This document shows, in pieces, positions 8,423 through 18,388 of a stretch of 64,000 nt of DNA. The DNA is from Emticicia sp. 21SJ11W-3. GTDB taxonomy: Bacteria > Bacteroidota > Bacteroidia > Cytophagales > Spirosomataceae. Location of the stretch: NCBI RefSeq assembly GCF_024138715.1, contig NZ_CP092074.1, forward strand, positions 3,224,001 through 3,288,000, read 5' to 3'. How positions within the stretch are numbered: the stretch's first letter is position 1; every line of letters begins with the position of its first letter. The translations under genes and the position numbers were made by a program. The notes beneath the pieces were generated by a model. That model made no database searches and was not told where the DNA came from. It worked only from the letters and a program-made list of their open reading frames with translations.

Positions 8423-11089
8423 ATGCGTTCCCCGTGCCTGGCAACCTTGCTGTGCTGTGTCACTTTCATTACTTCATTTGGTCAGGGCAGCAGGCACGTC
8501 CGTGTCTGTGTTAGGGCAACCGCCAACACAAAAAATTACACCATCAGGCTTATCCGGGTTTCGGGTATCGCAGAAAAAATGGTCTCTCAGCAAACCGTCT
8601 ATTCCTACTGCACCGATATCGCCGTGGCCGCACATGGCACCTACAAGCTATCGGTTCAGTCAGACTGCTGCGCTGCCATAACAGAAGCCTGGTTAGCAGA
8701 TACGCTCAAGAACAACCACCAGTTTAACATCAATCTTGAAGAAAAAAGCATCCAGCTGAAAGAGGTGGTTGTAAAAGAAAAAAAAGACCGTTTTGAACGC
8801 CGCGGCGACACCCTTTTTGTAAACATTGCCGATACCGACGCCCGCCCCCATGCCGCAGCGGCTACACTTTTTGATAGAATCAATGGTCTGAATTCTTCTT
8901 TTGGAAGCGTAAGCATTTTAGGCGAAGACGTGCAGGAAATAACCATTGACGGAAAGCGGATTTTTGGAGGAATATCGAAACTGACGCTTGAAAGTATCAG
9001 AGCAGACATGATTGAGCGAATGGAGTTTATACAAAAAACACTAGCCAACGGACAAAAACAAAATCTGCTCAACATCAAACTGAAAGCCAACAAAAAAGAT
9101 GGCATATATGGCGATATTGAAGCCGGACCAGGAGAAAACCGAAACTATATCGGCAGGGCAAGTGTCAACAAAATTACAAAGAATGGGTTTATTAATGCCT
9201 TTTCAACGGCCAACTCAATTAATGAAACAGGCATTGATACAAAAGTTATGGACAGAATATCTCTCAACACCTTCAGAAACGCCTTAAATGCCAGTAGCTC
9301 GGTTATAGGGCTTTATGAACCGCGCACCATAGAAAACAATACAGAGAAACTGGAGCCACGGTTCAGAGGCATCAACAAATATTTTGATACCGGCCTCAAC
9401 TTTACTCATGAACAAAAAAAGCTGGCCTTTGATGGATTCATTTTTGGTCATTTCAACCGCCAGACTTTCTGGCAGGCCTCTACCCAACAGCAGTTTTACC
9501 CCAACGTCTCCCAGACAATCAATAGCCAAATGCAAGATAAAAGCCGGATCGGAAACATAAACGCCAACATTAATCTGAAATGGAATATAAACGAAAGAAC
9601 CAGTCTGCGCGTTTCCAGCCAGTTAAACCATCAAAACCAAAGCAGGTCAGTTGCTGACACCACCATTACCGGTTTTTCAAGCGTACCTGCCAGCACTTTA
9701 ATTATCTCCCGAGGTCAGAAAGGTATCAATGCACTGAACCACATATCTCAACTGAGCCTGGTGCAGAAAGGCCGCCGGGGTGGCTTTGTAAGTTCACTGT
9801 ACTTTAGGCTCGACAACCAGTTTCAGGCAGATTCAAACCATTTTGACAATTCACTGCAGAACCCCGCTGCCCGATTGCACCAAAACCAGATAATCAACAA
9901 AAGACAGAATAATACCACCCAAACCGTTCAGCTGGTACAGTCTGTACCGCTGTCCAGCCAGTTTCTGATAGAAGGCAAATTAAAAGGCTTGTTTGAGAAC
10001 TATTCCATCCGCCAGCATACTTCCTGGCCGATTGAGGGCAATCCGCCGGTGCCTGTCGCCAATTCTATCAATAACCAAATTATTGAAACCGGCATCTATG
10101 TCTTATACAAACGCGCAAAGATTGACATCATCAGCGGGCTGGCCTATTCTCACTGGCATATACACAGGCAAACCCTAAAAGACTGTTTTACAGACAGGCC
10201 CTCTTTTTTGTTTAATCCGTTCACTAAAATAGAGTACCGCTTTCCATCAGGAAAACTATCGGCAAGATTCGCTCAGGAGCCTCTTTTACCCGGAGCAATC
10301 GCATTGATTACACCACCGGATAGCAGCCATCTGAATCAGATTACTGTGGGCAACTTGTTTCTGAATCCCTATCAGCAGAAAACATTTGAACTCACTACGC
10401 ACCTACAGACAAGAAACGGGCATCAGTTTAACCTCAACTTCAACTATAAGCGGCTCAATGGCGCTGTCATTAATGAGAACTTTTACCAGCCAGATTTGAA
10501 TATATTTACTTCGGGCTTCATCAATGCCCCGGCCCCAGTAAGCAACTGGAACCTGAATTTCAGCGCGTATCAGATAAAACTTAAAAGTAAATTTTCTTGG
10601 TTCTTTATGGGCGGCATGTATCAGATAAACTCCCTGACAAAAACCCTCGAAGCGCTTTCGCCGTTACAACTAAACCTGGCGTATCTGAATGTAAATACAA
10701 CACTAAAACTGAAAAGCACATTTAATCTGAAGGCCAACTGGGAGTCTCAGTTCAGGATTATCCGGAACAATGCCATCATCAATCATTTAGTAAATCTAAA
10801 AAGTGAAGCCGATATATGCAATAAATGGTTTGTTGACAGTGGTTTAAGGCTGAACATCAACCAAAGCGGCACCACAAGCACCCAGTTATTGGCAGATGCA
10901 GTAGTAGGTAAATTCTTATTAAAAAACAATGCTTTAAAAGTATCTCTGGCAGCCAGAAACATTTTTAATACAAAACAGCAAATAACCATTGAGCAGGGCA
11001 ATAACTACCAGTCAACCATGAGCGCCAATACCCTACCCCGGGTTATACTGTTGAAGTTTACCATCTATCCTGAATCATGGAAAAAGTAG
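8423..11089 (+). CDS. outer-membrane beta-barrel protein, TonB-receptor-like
   Basis: 888 aa. It has a signal peptide ending near ITSFGQ, then an N-terminal beta-sandwich-like domain. A KEVVVKEKKDRFERRGDTLFVN stretch (in two parts: linker, then plug-like start) leads into VQEITIDGKRIFGG. The rest is a long barrel with alternating aromatic strands and a C-terminal ending in ILLKFTIYPESWKK. This matches the Bacteroidota 'outer membrane beta-barrel family' related to TonB-dependent receptors. No SusD-like partner is adjacent, so polysaccharide uptake is not supported. The substrate is unknown. The Cys-rich first 90 residues are unusual for the family. Confidence 0.75.
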   Translation: MRSPCLATLLCCVTFITSFGQGSRHVRVCVRATANTKNYTIRLIRVSGIAEKMVSQQTVYSYCTDIAVAAHGTYKLSVQSDCCAAITEAWLADTLKNNHQFNINLEEKSIQLKEVVVKEKKDRFERRGDTLFVNIADTDARPHAAAATLFDRINGLNSSFGSVSILGEDVQEITIDGKRIFGGISKLTLESIRADMIERMEFIQKTLANGQKQNLLNIKLKANKKDGIYGDIEAGPGENRNYIGRASVNKITKNGFINAFSTANSINETGIDTKVMDRISLNTFRNALNASSSVIGLYEPRTIENNTEKLEPRFRGINKYFDTGLNFTHEQKKLAFDGFIFGHFNRQTFWQASTQQQFYPNVSQTINSQMQDKSRIGNINANINLKWNINERTSLRVSSQLNHQNQSRSVADTTITGFSSVPASTLIISRGQKGINALNHISQLSLVQKGRRGGFVSSLYFRLDNQFQADSNHFDNSLQNPAARLHQNQIINKRQNNTTQTVQLVQSVPLSSQFLIEGKLKGLFENYSIRQHTSWPIEGNPPVPVANSINNQIIETGIYVLYKRAKIDIISGLAYSHWHIHRQTLKDCFTDRPSFLFNPFTKIEYRFPSGKLSARFAQEPLLPGAIALITPPDSSHLNQITVGNLFLNPYQQKTFELTTHLQTRNGHQFNLNFNYKRLNGAVINENFYQPDLNIFTSGFINAPAPVSNWNLNFSAYQIKLKSKFSWFFMGGMYQINSLTKTLEALSPLQLNLAYLNVNTTLKLKSTFNLKANWESQFRIIRNNAIINHLVNLKSEADICNKWFVDSGLRLNINQSGTTSTQLLADAVVGKFLLKNNALKVSLAARNIFNTKQQITIEQGNNYQSTMSANTLPRVILLKFTIYPESWKK

Positions 11090-11121
11090 CTATAGCAACC
11101 GGCTACTTATCTTACCGCCAA

Positions 11122-12105
11122 CTACAAGTTCGCGCCACAACTATTTTCCATCATCCGCATCACCTCTGCTCCCTCAAAGCCGTTGCAGGGGTTGGGGGCG
11201 TTGCCTAAAAAGTATTGCACCGTTGCGGCTATCATGGGTTGTTGCACGTGTGCAAGGGCATCAAAATGAATGGTTTCTGTATTACCGCCGGTTTCAACAG
11301 TAATGCTGTCTGTACCAAAAACCGCAAAACTGATTTTGCCCTTACTACCTTGAATCTCGCAATAATCAACGGCCTGTGCGGCATTAAAACACCAGGTACC
11401 ATTAAAAACCACTCCGTTTTTAAACAGCACATTGCTCACCACCATATCGTCGGCAGGATACAAGCCCCCCTGATTCGTCGCCAGTCCGGTTACCTTTTCT
11501 ACGTCGCCAAAGAAATAATACATCAAATCTAGCTGGTGCGGAGCCAGGTCATGAAACAGCCCGCCTCCGGCCGTTACGGGGTCTACGCGCCAGGCATTCC
11601 GGGGGTCAGCCAGTTCGTGTTCAGTCAGCGGCGGCTTGGCCAGCTCCAGCCTCACCAGCCGCACATCGCCGATGGCGTGTCCGGCCAATAGTTCCTTCAC
11701 TTTCCTGAAACGCTGCTGCGCACGCCTGTAATGCGCCACCACCAGTTTTACGCCTGCCTTTTGGGCGGCATAGGCTATTCGCAGGGCGGCGGCGTAATCG
11801 TCGGCCATTGGTTTTTCTACATACACAGGTTTGCCTGCTGCTATGGCTGCCAGCGCGTATAGCTCGTGGCTTGATGGCGGCGTGGCCACATAAATGGCAT
11901 TGATGGCCGGGTCGTTTATCAGCGCATGGGCGTCGGCATACCATTTGGGTACCCCGTGCCTATGGGCGTAATCTTCAGCCCGGGAGGCATCGCGCCGCAT
12001 TACGGCTATCAGGGCAGAGGCCGGCACCTTGTTAAAGGCAGGCCCGCTCTTTACTTCGGTTACGTCTCCGCAGCCGATAATCCCCCAGTTAATTGTATCA
12101 GGCAT
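11122..12105 (-). CDS. Gfo/Idh/MocA-family NAD(P)-dependent oxidoreductase
   Basis: 327 aa. The N-terminal Rossmann fold begins INWGIIGCGDVTEVKSG with the GxGxxx nucleotide-binding motif. The family EKP motif is at YVEKPMADDY (about residue 98). The C-terminal alpha/beta domain carries GGGLFHDLAPHQLDLMYYFFG, where the His of the HxxD-like segment is the usual catalytic base. Likely activity is oxidation or reduction of a sugar or cyclitol. The specific substrate cannot be read. It is a single gene, tail to tail with the beta-barrel gene upstream. Confidence 0.9.
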   Translation of the reverse strand: MPDTINWGIIGCGDVTEVKSGPAFNKVPASALIAVMRRDASRAEDYAHRHGVPKWYADAHALINDPAINAIYVATPPSSHELYALAAIAAGKPVYVEKPMADDYAAALRIAYAAQKAGVKLVVAHYRRAQQRFRKVKELLAGHAIGDVRLVRLELAKPPLTEHELADPRNAWRVDPVTAGGGLFHDLAPHQLDLMYYFFGDVEKVTGLATNQGGLYPADDMVVSNVLFKNGVVFNGTWCFNAAQAVDYCEIQGSKGKISFAVFGTDSITVETGGNTETIHFDALAHVQQPMIAATVQYFLGNAPNPCNGFEGAEVMRMMENSCGANL

Positions 12106-12289
12106 ATCGTTTCTTTTTCAGATTTTGAAGCAAAGCAAATATCGAAAGAATATTCAACTTAGCAAAGGGCACAGGTTGAGGCACATATTTACGCCTTCAA
12201 TATTTGTACGCAGCCCGAACAATATCGGCCTTGTATTAGTTATAACGGCACGGGGGAAACCCTACACGACTTTATCATTAAAATATACC

Positions 12290-12871
12290 ATGAAAAAAAA
12301 CATCATTCTTCTTTGCCTTGTATTAGGCGCTTTTGCGGGCGCAGTTGCGCAGGAATCTAAACCCAGATTTACCATTACCGCAGGTTACGGGCTGTTGACC
12401 ATGCCGCAGTTTGCCGAAGGCCTGAGCGATATCCTAAGCACCACCGTTACCGGCGGCACCGTACGTTACGAAGACGCCAGTTTTTCTGGCGCGTTGGTGC
12501 TGGGCGTAAAAACCGCAGGCACAGGCCGGGTAAAACTGGGTATTGATGTAGTGAGCGAGCGTTTCTCGAAAAAGGTGTACAACACCAGCAATAACGAGTT
12601 TCTGGGCGACAGCCGTGGTAGTTACCTCAGCTTTATACCGCGGATAGACTACCACTGGTATAACAAATCATTGTTGCGCCTGTACTCTGGCGTTGGGGCG
12701 GGTATTTCGTTTGCGTCGCAGAAATTCCAGAACACAAAAGACAACCATACTTTTTTTGCTTTCAACGTAGTGCCGGTGGGTGTTGAAATAGGCGGCAATT
12801 TGTCTGTTTACGGCGAAACCTCAGTTGGCTACAACGGCCTTATCAACCTGGGGCTTCGATACAAACTTTAA
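12290..12871 (+). CDS. small outer-membrane beta-barrel protein
   Basis: 193 aa from the ATG at 12290. A longer frame starts at 12029 but would overlap the divergent oxidoreductase gene and hide the signal peptide MKKNIILLCLVLGAFAGAVA. The mature protein has about eight amphipathic strands, for example RFTITAGYGLLTM, GALVLGVKTAG and VGVEIGGNLSVYG. It ends in LINLGLRYKL, a barrel-type C-terminus. It is probably an OmpW/OmpA-barrel-like porin or structural protein. A strong terminator follows at once. Confidence 0.75.
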   Translation: MKKNIILLCLVLGAFAGAVAQESKPRFTITAGYGLLTMPQFAEGLSDILSTTVTGGTVRYEDASFSGALVLGVKTAGTGRVKLGIDVVSERFSKKVYNTSNNEFLGDSRGSYLSFIPRIDYHWYNKSLLRLYSGVGAGISFASQKFQNTKDNHTFFAFNVVPVGVEIGGNLSVYGETSVGYNGLINLGLRYKL

Positions 12872-12897
12872 AAACAGTGTGCTTCTTACAATCCGGA

Positions 12898-12939
12898 AAC
12901 TATCCTTTTACCACAATTAGTAAAGGATAGTTTTTTTAT
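12898..12939 (+). terminator. rho-independent terminator
   Basis: The 13-bp stem AACTATCCTTTTA / TAAAGGATAGTTT with a 10-nt loop is followed by a T-run at 12931-12937. It lies 27 bp after the beta-barrel gene stop. Confidence 0.85.
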
Positions 12940-13060
12940 TCCCCTCGCTTACTCATTCTTCAGTAGCAATCTCGCGGCTGTCATTTGGCCTCTGCACAAT
13001 ACCCTTTTAATTGTCATAATATTTTCTTTTCTTCGTCAGATAACTCAATCTATCAACCTG

Positions 13061-14629
13061 ATGAAATCATTAAGCGTATTTATTTTACTTACATTCCTGT
13101 TTGCTTTCAGCATACAGGCTCAGAAGCGCACCCCTGTTAATACCTACCGAAACCCCGTTATTGCCGGAGACTTTGCCGACCCGTCGGTCATTCGTGTGGG
13201 AGACACCTATTATGCCGCCGGAACATCGTCTGAATGGGCACCGGCTTACCCGATTTATACATCCAAAAACTTAGTCGACTGGGAATATCTCGGCCCGGTT
13301 TTTAATGAAATACCGACATGGACAATGGGCAGCTATTGGGCACCTGAGTTGTTCTATCGCAACGGCACCTATTACGTCTATTATACCGCCCGCCGGAAAT
13401 CAGACAAGCAATCATACATTGGCGTAGCCACTACCAAAGACCTGAAAAAAGGCTTCACCGACCACGGACTGATTATTGAATGGACAAACGAAGCCATTGA
13501 TGCCTACGTGGTGGAAGACAAAGGCAAGCTGTACATTACCTGGAAAGCCTACGGACTCGACAAAGGCAAAACCATCGAACTACTGGGTGCCGAATTATCA
13601 GCCGACGGTCTGAAAGTAACCGGAGAAGCATTTACAATGATATCAGCCAACAAAAACGATTGGGAAGGCGGCGGTGCCGAAGGGCAATCTATCTTTAAAC
13701 GTGGCAAATACTGGTACATGCTGTATTCGGGCAACTCTTGCTGCGGTAGCAAATGCAACTATATGGTGGGCGTGGCAAGGGCAGAAAAACTGCAAGGTCC
13801 CTGGACAAAATTCGCAGGTAACCCCATATTGGTAAGTGACGATGCATGGAAATGCCCCGGACACGGCACCGTAGTAACCACGCCAGATAACCGTTATTTT
13901 TACCTGCACCATGCCTACAGCGGCACCGACTTCACCTACGTGGGCCGACAAGGCGTGCTGACCGAAATGGTATGGAACGAAACCACCCAGTGGCCTGCTT
14001 TCCGTTACGGCAAGGCTACTCCTGAACAGGCAGAATCACCAGCCGAAACCAGTGTAGCCAATTATGAAGGTTTTTCGGTAGATTTCAGCAAGAATATACC
14101 TAATCTGCGATGGATATTCGATGTGCGCCAGCCAAAACCTGCTTATGCAGTTCAAAACGGAACACTACAGATTGAAAACAGCAACACTACCCAAACCGGA
14201 AACTTCATTGGTTTCAATATCAAAAATGGAAGTTTTGCTTTCTCGGCACAGGTGCTGCCAAAGGCTGACGTAATGCAGAACATTGTCATTTACGGCGATG
14301 CCAACAACGCCTTAGGCTACGGAATAATGCAGAATACGGTTCAACTATGGCGCGTTAAAGACGGCGTGCATGAGGTAATAAAAACGCAGGGGTTACCCCA
14401 CACCAACAAAGAAATAACCCTGAAACTGCAAAGCTACAACGGCCGTTTTTATGAATTCAGTTGGGAAATAAAAGGCGAAAAAACCGATGGCAGCAACAAA
14501 CTGGCAGAAGTAGACACTTTATGGCTTCCGCGTTGGGACAGAGCCCCCCGCGTAGGCCTCAATGTATCAGGCAAACCCGGCGGCAAGGGCGAAGTAAAGC
14601 ATATAGAGATGAAGTACTTGTCAAATTGA
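13061..14629 (+). CDS. secreted GH43-family glycoside hydrolase
   Basis: 522 aa with signal peptide MKSLSVFILLTFLFAFSIQA. The five-bladed propeller residues of GH43 are all present: catalytic base D40 in FADPSVIR, pKa-modulating D147 in AIDAYV and acid E207 in GGGAEGQSI. The FADPSVI and GSYWAPEL segments are typical. A C-terminal beta-sandwich (about residues 330-522) follows, as in many two-domain family members. The likely substrate is an arabinan or xylan side chain. A Cys-rich loop (NSCCGSKCN) sits near the active site. No other polysaccharide genes flank it. Confidence 0.9.
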   Translation: MKSLSVFILLTFLFAFSIQAQKRTPVNTYRNPVIAGDFADPSVIRVGDTYYAAGTSSEWAPAYPIYTSKNLVDWEYLGPVFNEIPTWTMGSYWAPELFYRNGTYYVYYTARRKSDKQSYIGVATTKDLKKGFTDHGLIIEWTNEAIDAYVVEDKGKLYITWKAYGLDKGKTIELLGAELSADGLKVTGEAFTMISANKNDWEGGGAEGQSIFKRGKYWYMLYSGNSCCGSKCNYMVGVARAEKLQGPWTKFAGNPILVSDDAWKCPGHGTVVTTPDNRYFYLHHAYSGTDFTYVGRQGVLTEMVWNETTQWPAFRYGKATPEQAESPAETSVANYEGFSVDFSKNIPNLRWIFDVRQPKPAYAVQNGTLQIENSNTTQTGNFIGFNIKNGSFAFSAQVLPKADVMQNIVIYGDANNALGYGIMQNTVQLWRVKDGVHEVIKTQGLPHTNKEITLKLQSYNGRFYEFSWEIKGEKTDGSNKLAEVDTLWLPRWDRAPRVGLNVSGKPGGKGEVKHIEMKYLSN

Positions 14630-14651
14630 GCAGAATTAATTGCCATATTTT

Positions 14652-14751
14652 AACCACAGAGTTTCACTAAGCAAGACACGGAACTGTATATTCAGTTCTA
14701 AACTCACTCCGTGACACTCTGTGCTTTAAACTTAGTAACACTCCGTGGTTA
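14652..14751. repeat. imperfect long inverted repeat, ACCACAGAGT type
   Basis: The outer arms ACCACAGAGTTTCACTAAG and CTTAGTAACACTCCGTGGT pair imperfectly. An inner GAACTGTATATTCAGTTC hairpin lies between them. It sits between the convergent GH43 and response-regulator genes, and the T-run AAAAAATTT follows. Such CTCTGTG/CCACAGAG repeats are a known type of dispersed bacterial intergenic repeat. Confidence 0.6.
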
Positions 14752-14831
14752 AAAAATTTACCCATCTGCCCCATGCCTTTTGCAATTACATTCCCAATTC
14801 GACATTCTGCAATCCAAAATCGACAATAACT

Positions 14832-15557
14832 TCACTTACTCAACAGCCTACTCTTCACCACCAGCTCAATCACCTGCTCGCGCATGGTGCGGCTCACAGG
14901 TATCAGATGCCCCCCAATCGTCAGGTCGTTGTTTTCAATGCTTGCTATTTTGGCCCTTGCCACCAGATAAGACTTATGCACCCGTAGAAATCTATGAGGG
15001 TCCAGGTATTCCTCCACCGCTTTCAGGGGCAGCAGCGTCATGTACTTACCCCGGCTGGTGTATATCATTACATAATTTTGCATGGCCTGCACAAACAAAA
15101 TCTCGTCAATCAGTATCTTCTCATACTTGCTTTCGCACTTAATAAACAGGTAGTCCGGCTCATTACTCACCACCATATTCCCCGGCTTGCGGTTCTTCAA
15201 CTCATGCAGTTCGCGCGCCTTGTTGGTGGCTTTGTAGAAACGGTTAAAAGTGATGGGTTTCAGCAGATAATCAACCACATCGAACTGAAACCCCTCCAGC
15301 GCATAGTTGGGGTAGGCAGTAGTAATAATCACCATAGGCAGCTTAGGCTTTATTTTCAGGAAGTCCAGCCCCGTCATGTGGGGCATCTGAATATCCATAA
15401 AAATCAGGTCTATGGCCTCATTTTCCAGTATTTTGTTCAGCTCAAGCGGATTCTCAGCCACAGCCACAGCCTCAAGGTAATCAATTACCTCCATGTATTT
15501 CAGCAGGCCTTCGCCCGCCAGTGGTTCGTCGTCTACAATGACACACCTGAGTTTCAT
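14832..15557 (-). CDS. LytTR-family response regulator
   Basis: 241 aa. An N-terminal receiver domain (MKLRCVIVDDEPLAGE) has the acidic pair D9/D10, phospho-acceptor D55 in IFMDIQMPH, and the conserved T/K pair in VIITTAYPNY and LLKPI. A C-terminal LytTR DNA-binding domain covers about residues 135-235 (IFVQAMQNYVMIYT, RVHKSYLVA). It overlaps the histidine kinase gene by 4 bp, so the two are translated together and probably form a two-component pair. The target genes are not evident. Confidence 0.92.
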   Translation of the reverse strand: MKLRCVIVDDEPLAGEGLLKYMEVIDYLEAVAVAENPLELNKILENEAIDLIFMDIQMPHMTGLDFLKIKPKLPMVIITTAYPNYALEGFQFDVVDYLLKPITFNRFYKATNKARELHELKNRKPGNMVVSNEPDYLFIKCESKYEKILIDEILFVQAMQNYVMIYTSRGKYMTLLPLKAVEEYLDPHRFLRVHKSYLVARAKIASIENNDLTIGGHLIPVSRTMREQVIELVVKSRLLSK

Positions 15558-16615
15558 TTCAAATCTATGGTCAGGTTTACCTGATACGTTTGTTTGTCAG
15601 TATCAATCCATAATTTATGCCGATGCGGATACACCAGATTCAGCCGCCGTTCCACATTCTTTAAGCCTATCCCATTTGCAGTGGCGGGTTCATCATTTCT
15701 GCTGTTTTCAATCTGCATTTCAAGGGTCTGATGCCCCTTTACTGCCAGGCACATCCTGATAAAATGCGGCCGCCCTTTGCCCTTCGACACATGCTTGAAG
15801 GCGTTTTCAACAAAAGGCAGCAACATAAACGGAGCGATGCGAACGCCCTGCGCCGACGCGTGGTTAATCTCAAACTGCAAATCGGTCTGGTTCTCGTTCA
15901 GCCTCAGCGACTCCAGTTCAATAAAATTTTCTACAAAATGCAGCTCTTTGCTGAGCGGAATCTCCTCGTCGTTACACTCATAAAGCTGATACCGCAGCAT
16001 CTCTGAAAACGAAGCGAGCGACTCCGACGCCCTGTCGGGGTTTTTGTGTATCAGCACAAAAATAGAATTAATGGTATTGAACAAAAAGTGCGGATTAATC
16101 TGCGATTTCAGGTATTTCAGTTCTGTTTCCAGGTTGTCTTTTTCGAGCGTGAGCCTTTTCTTCTCGGCTTCCAGCCAGTTTTTGCCCAGCTTTACGCTCA
16201 TGGCCAAAGTCATGCTGGCCGCCGTAGACGGCAGCGCATTGATAGTAAAAATAAACAGGTAGTCGGATGGCGGGCGACCAAACATCTCATAAAAACTGAG
16301 ACCCGAGAAATACGGAGCCAGATAATACCCGCCCGTAATCAGTGCCGAACAAACCAGAATAGTAACAATAACCAGCGCAATGTAAGTATGGTAAGCCCCC
16401 ACGTACAAAAACCGCGGGATAAGATAATACAGATTAAAATAGGCGCCCAGTGCCTGAAAAACAATATAACCCAGAAACTTAACCGGCAGCGGCCCCAGAA
16501 AAAGATACGCGAAGGCATCGTGCAGGTTACCCACGTTAATGAGCATCCAGAGCAGATGATACCCTATCCAGAACGGAATATGGTGGAGTTTATACCTGAA
16601 AAACCAGTTTTGCAT
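15554..16615 (-). CDS. LytS/YehU-type sensor histidine kinase
   Basis: 353 aa from the ATG at 16615. The frame stays open to 16729, but starting at MQNWFFRYKLHHIPFW matches the usual N-terminus of the family. Four membrane segments come first. Next is a coiled coil (WLEAEKKRLTLEKDNLETEL), then the phospho-acceptor motif QINPHFLFNTINS with its His. The HATPase part has the N-box MLLPFVENAFKHV and a G-box GIGLKNVERRL. It acts in the inner membrane on the adjacent LytTR regulator. The CRISPR leader lies immediately upstream. Confidence 0.9.
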   Translation of the reverse strand: MQNWFFRYKLHHIPFWIGYHLLWMLINVGNLHDAFAYLFLGPLPVKFLGYIVFQALGAYFNLYYLIPRFLYVGAYHTYIALVIVTILVCSALITGGYYLAPYFSGLSFYEMFGRPPSDYLFIFTINALPSTAASMTLAMSVKLGKNWLEAEKKRLTLEKDNLETELKYLKSQINPHFLFNTINSIFVLIHKNPDRASESLASFSEMLRYQLYECNDEEIPLSKELHFVENFIELESLRLNENQTDLQFEINHASAQGVRIAPFMLLPFVENAFKHVSKGKGRPHFIRMCLAVKGHQTLEMQIENSRNDEPATANGIGLKNVERRLNLVYPHRHKLWIDTDKQTYQVNLTIDLK

Positions 16616-16740
16616 CAATAAAGCCTTAACAATCAATAGCCCTAAGATACAGATAATCTCCCACCCCCCAAACCCTGATTGACGTATGGTATTAAATAGA
16701 TGATGAAATGCAGAAACCGAACACCGCATCGTATATTCAA

Positions 16741-16891
16741 ATAAATTACTACCTTCGTTAGTTTGCAGACGGGCATCGGGTTGTCGTCGATGATAAGGGA
16801 AAAACCTATTATTGGAGGTCGACGACTTTTTTATTTGGATTTCTCCTCAAAAACCCCTAAAATAGCACCTGCAAAGCCACTTTCGTAACGG
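16741..16891 (+). promoter_or_regulatory. CRISPR leader candidate
   Basis: This is the A/T-rich stretch before the first intact repeat. It contains the inverted repeat GTCGTCGA (16783-16790) / TCGACGAC (16819-16826) followed by TTTTTTATTT. The orientation is inferred because the opposite end of the array carries the degenerate repeat, and the repeat ends in ATTGAAAC. Confidence 0.6.
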
Positions 16892-18377
16892 CTTTTAATC
16901 GCACCATGTAGGAATTGAAACATTCCAAAATAGCTTTAAATGGCACCGCCACAATTCTTTTAATCGCACCATGTAGGAATTGAAACTTCAGTTGATGTAT
17001 TTCTACTTGAAAACGACGGCAATCTTTTAATCGCACCATGTAGGAATTGAAACTATTTTTAAAATTTTTTTAGATTAATACTTTATTGAACTTTTAATCG
17101 CACCATGTAGGAATTGAAACAAATTAAAAGCCACCAAAACAATCAGTTTTTGACCTCTTTTAATCGCACCATGTAGGAATTGAAACATAACGCCCGTGAA
17201 CTTGTCAGGCATTGAACGGAACTTTTAATCGCACCATGTAGGAATTGAAACATACGAACTATTCGGGGTTATTTCTACGGGCAATCCGGCTTTTAATCGC
17301 ACCATGTAGAAATTGAAACATAAAATAAGAATCGTATTCTTGTGTCTGGAAGGTTTCTTTTAATCGCACCATGTAGGAATTGAAACTTACATTTTTTTTG
17401 CCGTTTTGTTCGTAATTGTTGACTTTTAATCGCACCATGTAGGAATTGAAACAAACAAATGATTATATTCTTGGAAAGTCTCTCTATCTTTTAATCGCAC
17501 CATGTAGGAATTGAAACTAGCGTAGGTCTATCCCAACTCATTTGTACAAGTATACTTTTAATCGCACCATGTAGGAATTGAAACACCAGTGGCCTATGTT
17601 CTTTCTGTTTAGCTCTTCTTTCTTTTAATCGCACCATGTAGGAATTGAAACTTCACATCGCGCATCACTTCACCTAGTTTGCTTTCACTTTTAATCGCAC
17701 CATGTAGGAATTGAAACTTTTTATCACTTAATGTTCCTGTTTCTGCATTATAACTTTTAATCGCACCATGTAGGAATTGAAACATCGCATCAGCTACGCA
17801 GAATCTCTTTAAAACAAGGCTTTTAATCGCACCATGTAGGAATTGAAACTCTACTTTTGAAATGACAACCATTTTCATAAGATACCTTTTAATCGCACCA
17901 TGTAGGAATTGAAACCTAATCCAATACGCTAAACCATAAATTTTAAATTACTTTTAATCGCACCATGTAGGAATTGAAACTACTTCCGCTTCATTAGTAT
18001 TATTAAATACTAAAGGGCTTTTAATCGCACCATGTAGGAATTGAAACCATATTTGCGCCTGCTGTTTCTAATTCTTCATGTGTTCTTTTAATCGCACCAT
18101 GTAGGAATTGAAACAATAGGTTTGTCAGGAGACAACTTCATTAATAACACTTTTAATCGCACCATGTAGGAATTGAAACTTCTTAAAGCCGCATTTATTT
18201 CTTCCTCGCTTGCATTCTTTTAATCGCACCATGTAGGAATTGAAACCAAGCAATTAGGGTTCGAGCAAGAACAAAAGTATAACCTTTTAATCGCACCATG
18301 TAGGAATTGAAACACTATACCATGTTGTTTGTATGGTATCGTCTTCACCATTAATCGCACCATGTAGGAATTGAAAT
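16892..18377 (+). CRISPR. CRISPR array 1, 23 repeats and 22 spacers, no cas genes in view
   Basis: The 30-bp repeat starts CTTTTAATCGCACC, continues ATGTA and ends GGAATTGAAAC. Repeat starts: 16892, 16957, 17024, 17091, 17157, 17222, 17290, 17357, 17423, 17488, 17555, 17622, 17688, 17754, 17820, 17886, 17951, 18018, 18085, 18150, 18217, 18284, 18348. Spacers are 34-38 bp and all different. The repeat at 17290 has one change (GTAGAAATTG). The last at 18348 is degenerate at both ends (CCATT..., ...GAAAT), marking the leader-distal end. A 3' ATTGAAAC tail is common in type I-B and type III repeats, but the subtype cannot be set without cas genes. Confidence 0.98.
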
Positions 18378-18388
18378 CAGTATTCTAA

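Noticed and set aside
8423-8570. A possible pseudogene start of the beta-barrel gene because of the Cys-rich N-terminus
   Set aside because: The frame is open throughout, has a signal peptide and continues into a normal receptor body, so I treat it as intact.
17609-17878. An 89-codon minus-strand frame running through the CRISPR array, with a repeated FQFLHGAIK segment
   Set aside because: The repeated peptide is just the translated CRISPR repeat, and the spacers between it supply random residues. The same holds for the frame at 16857-17039.
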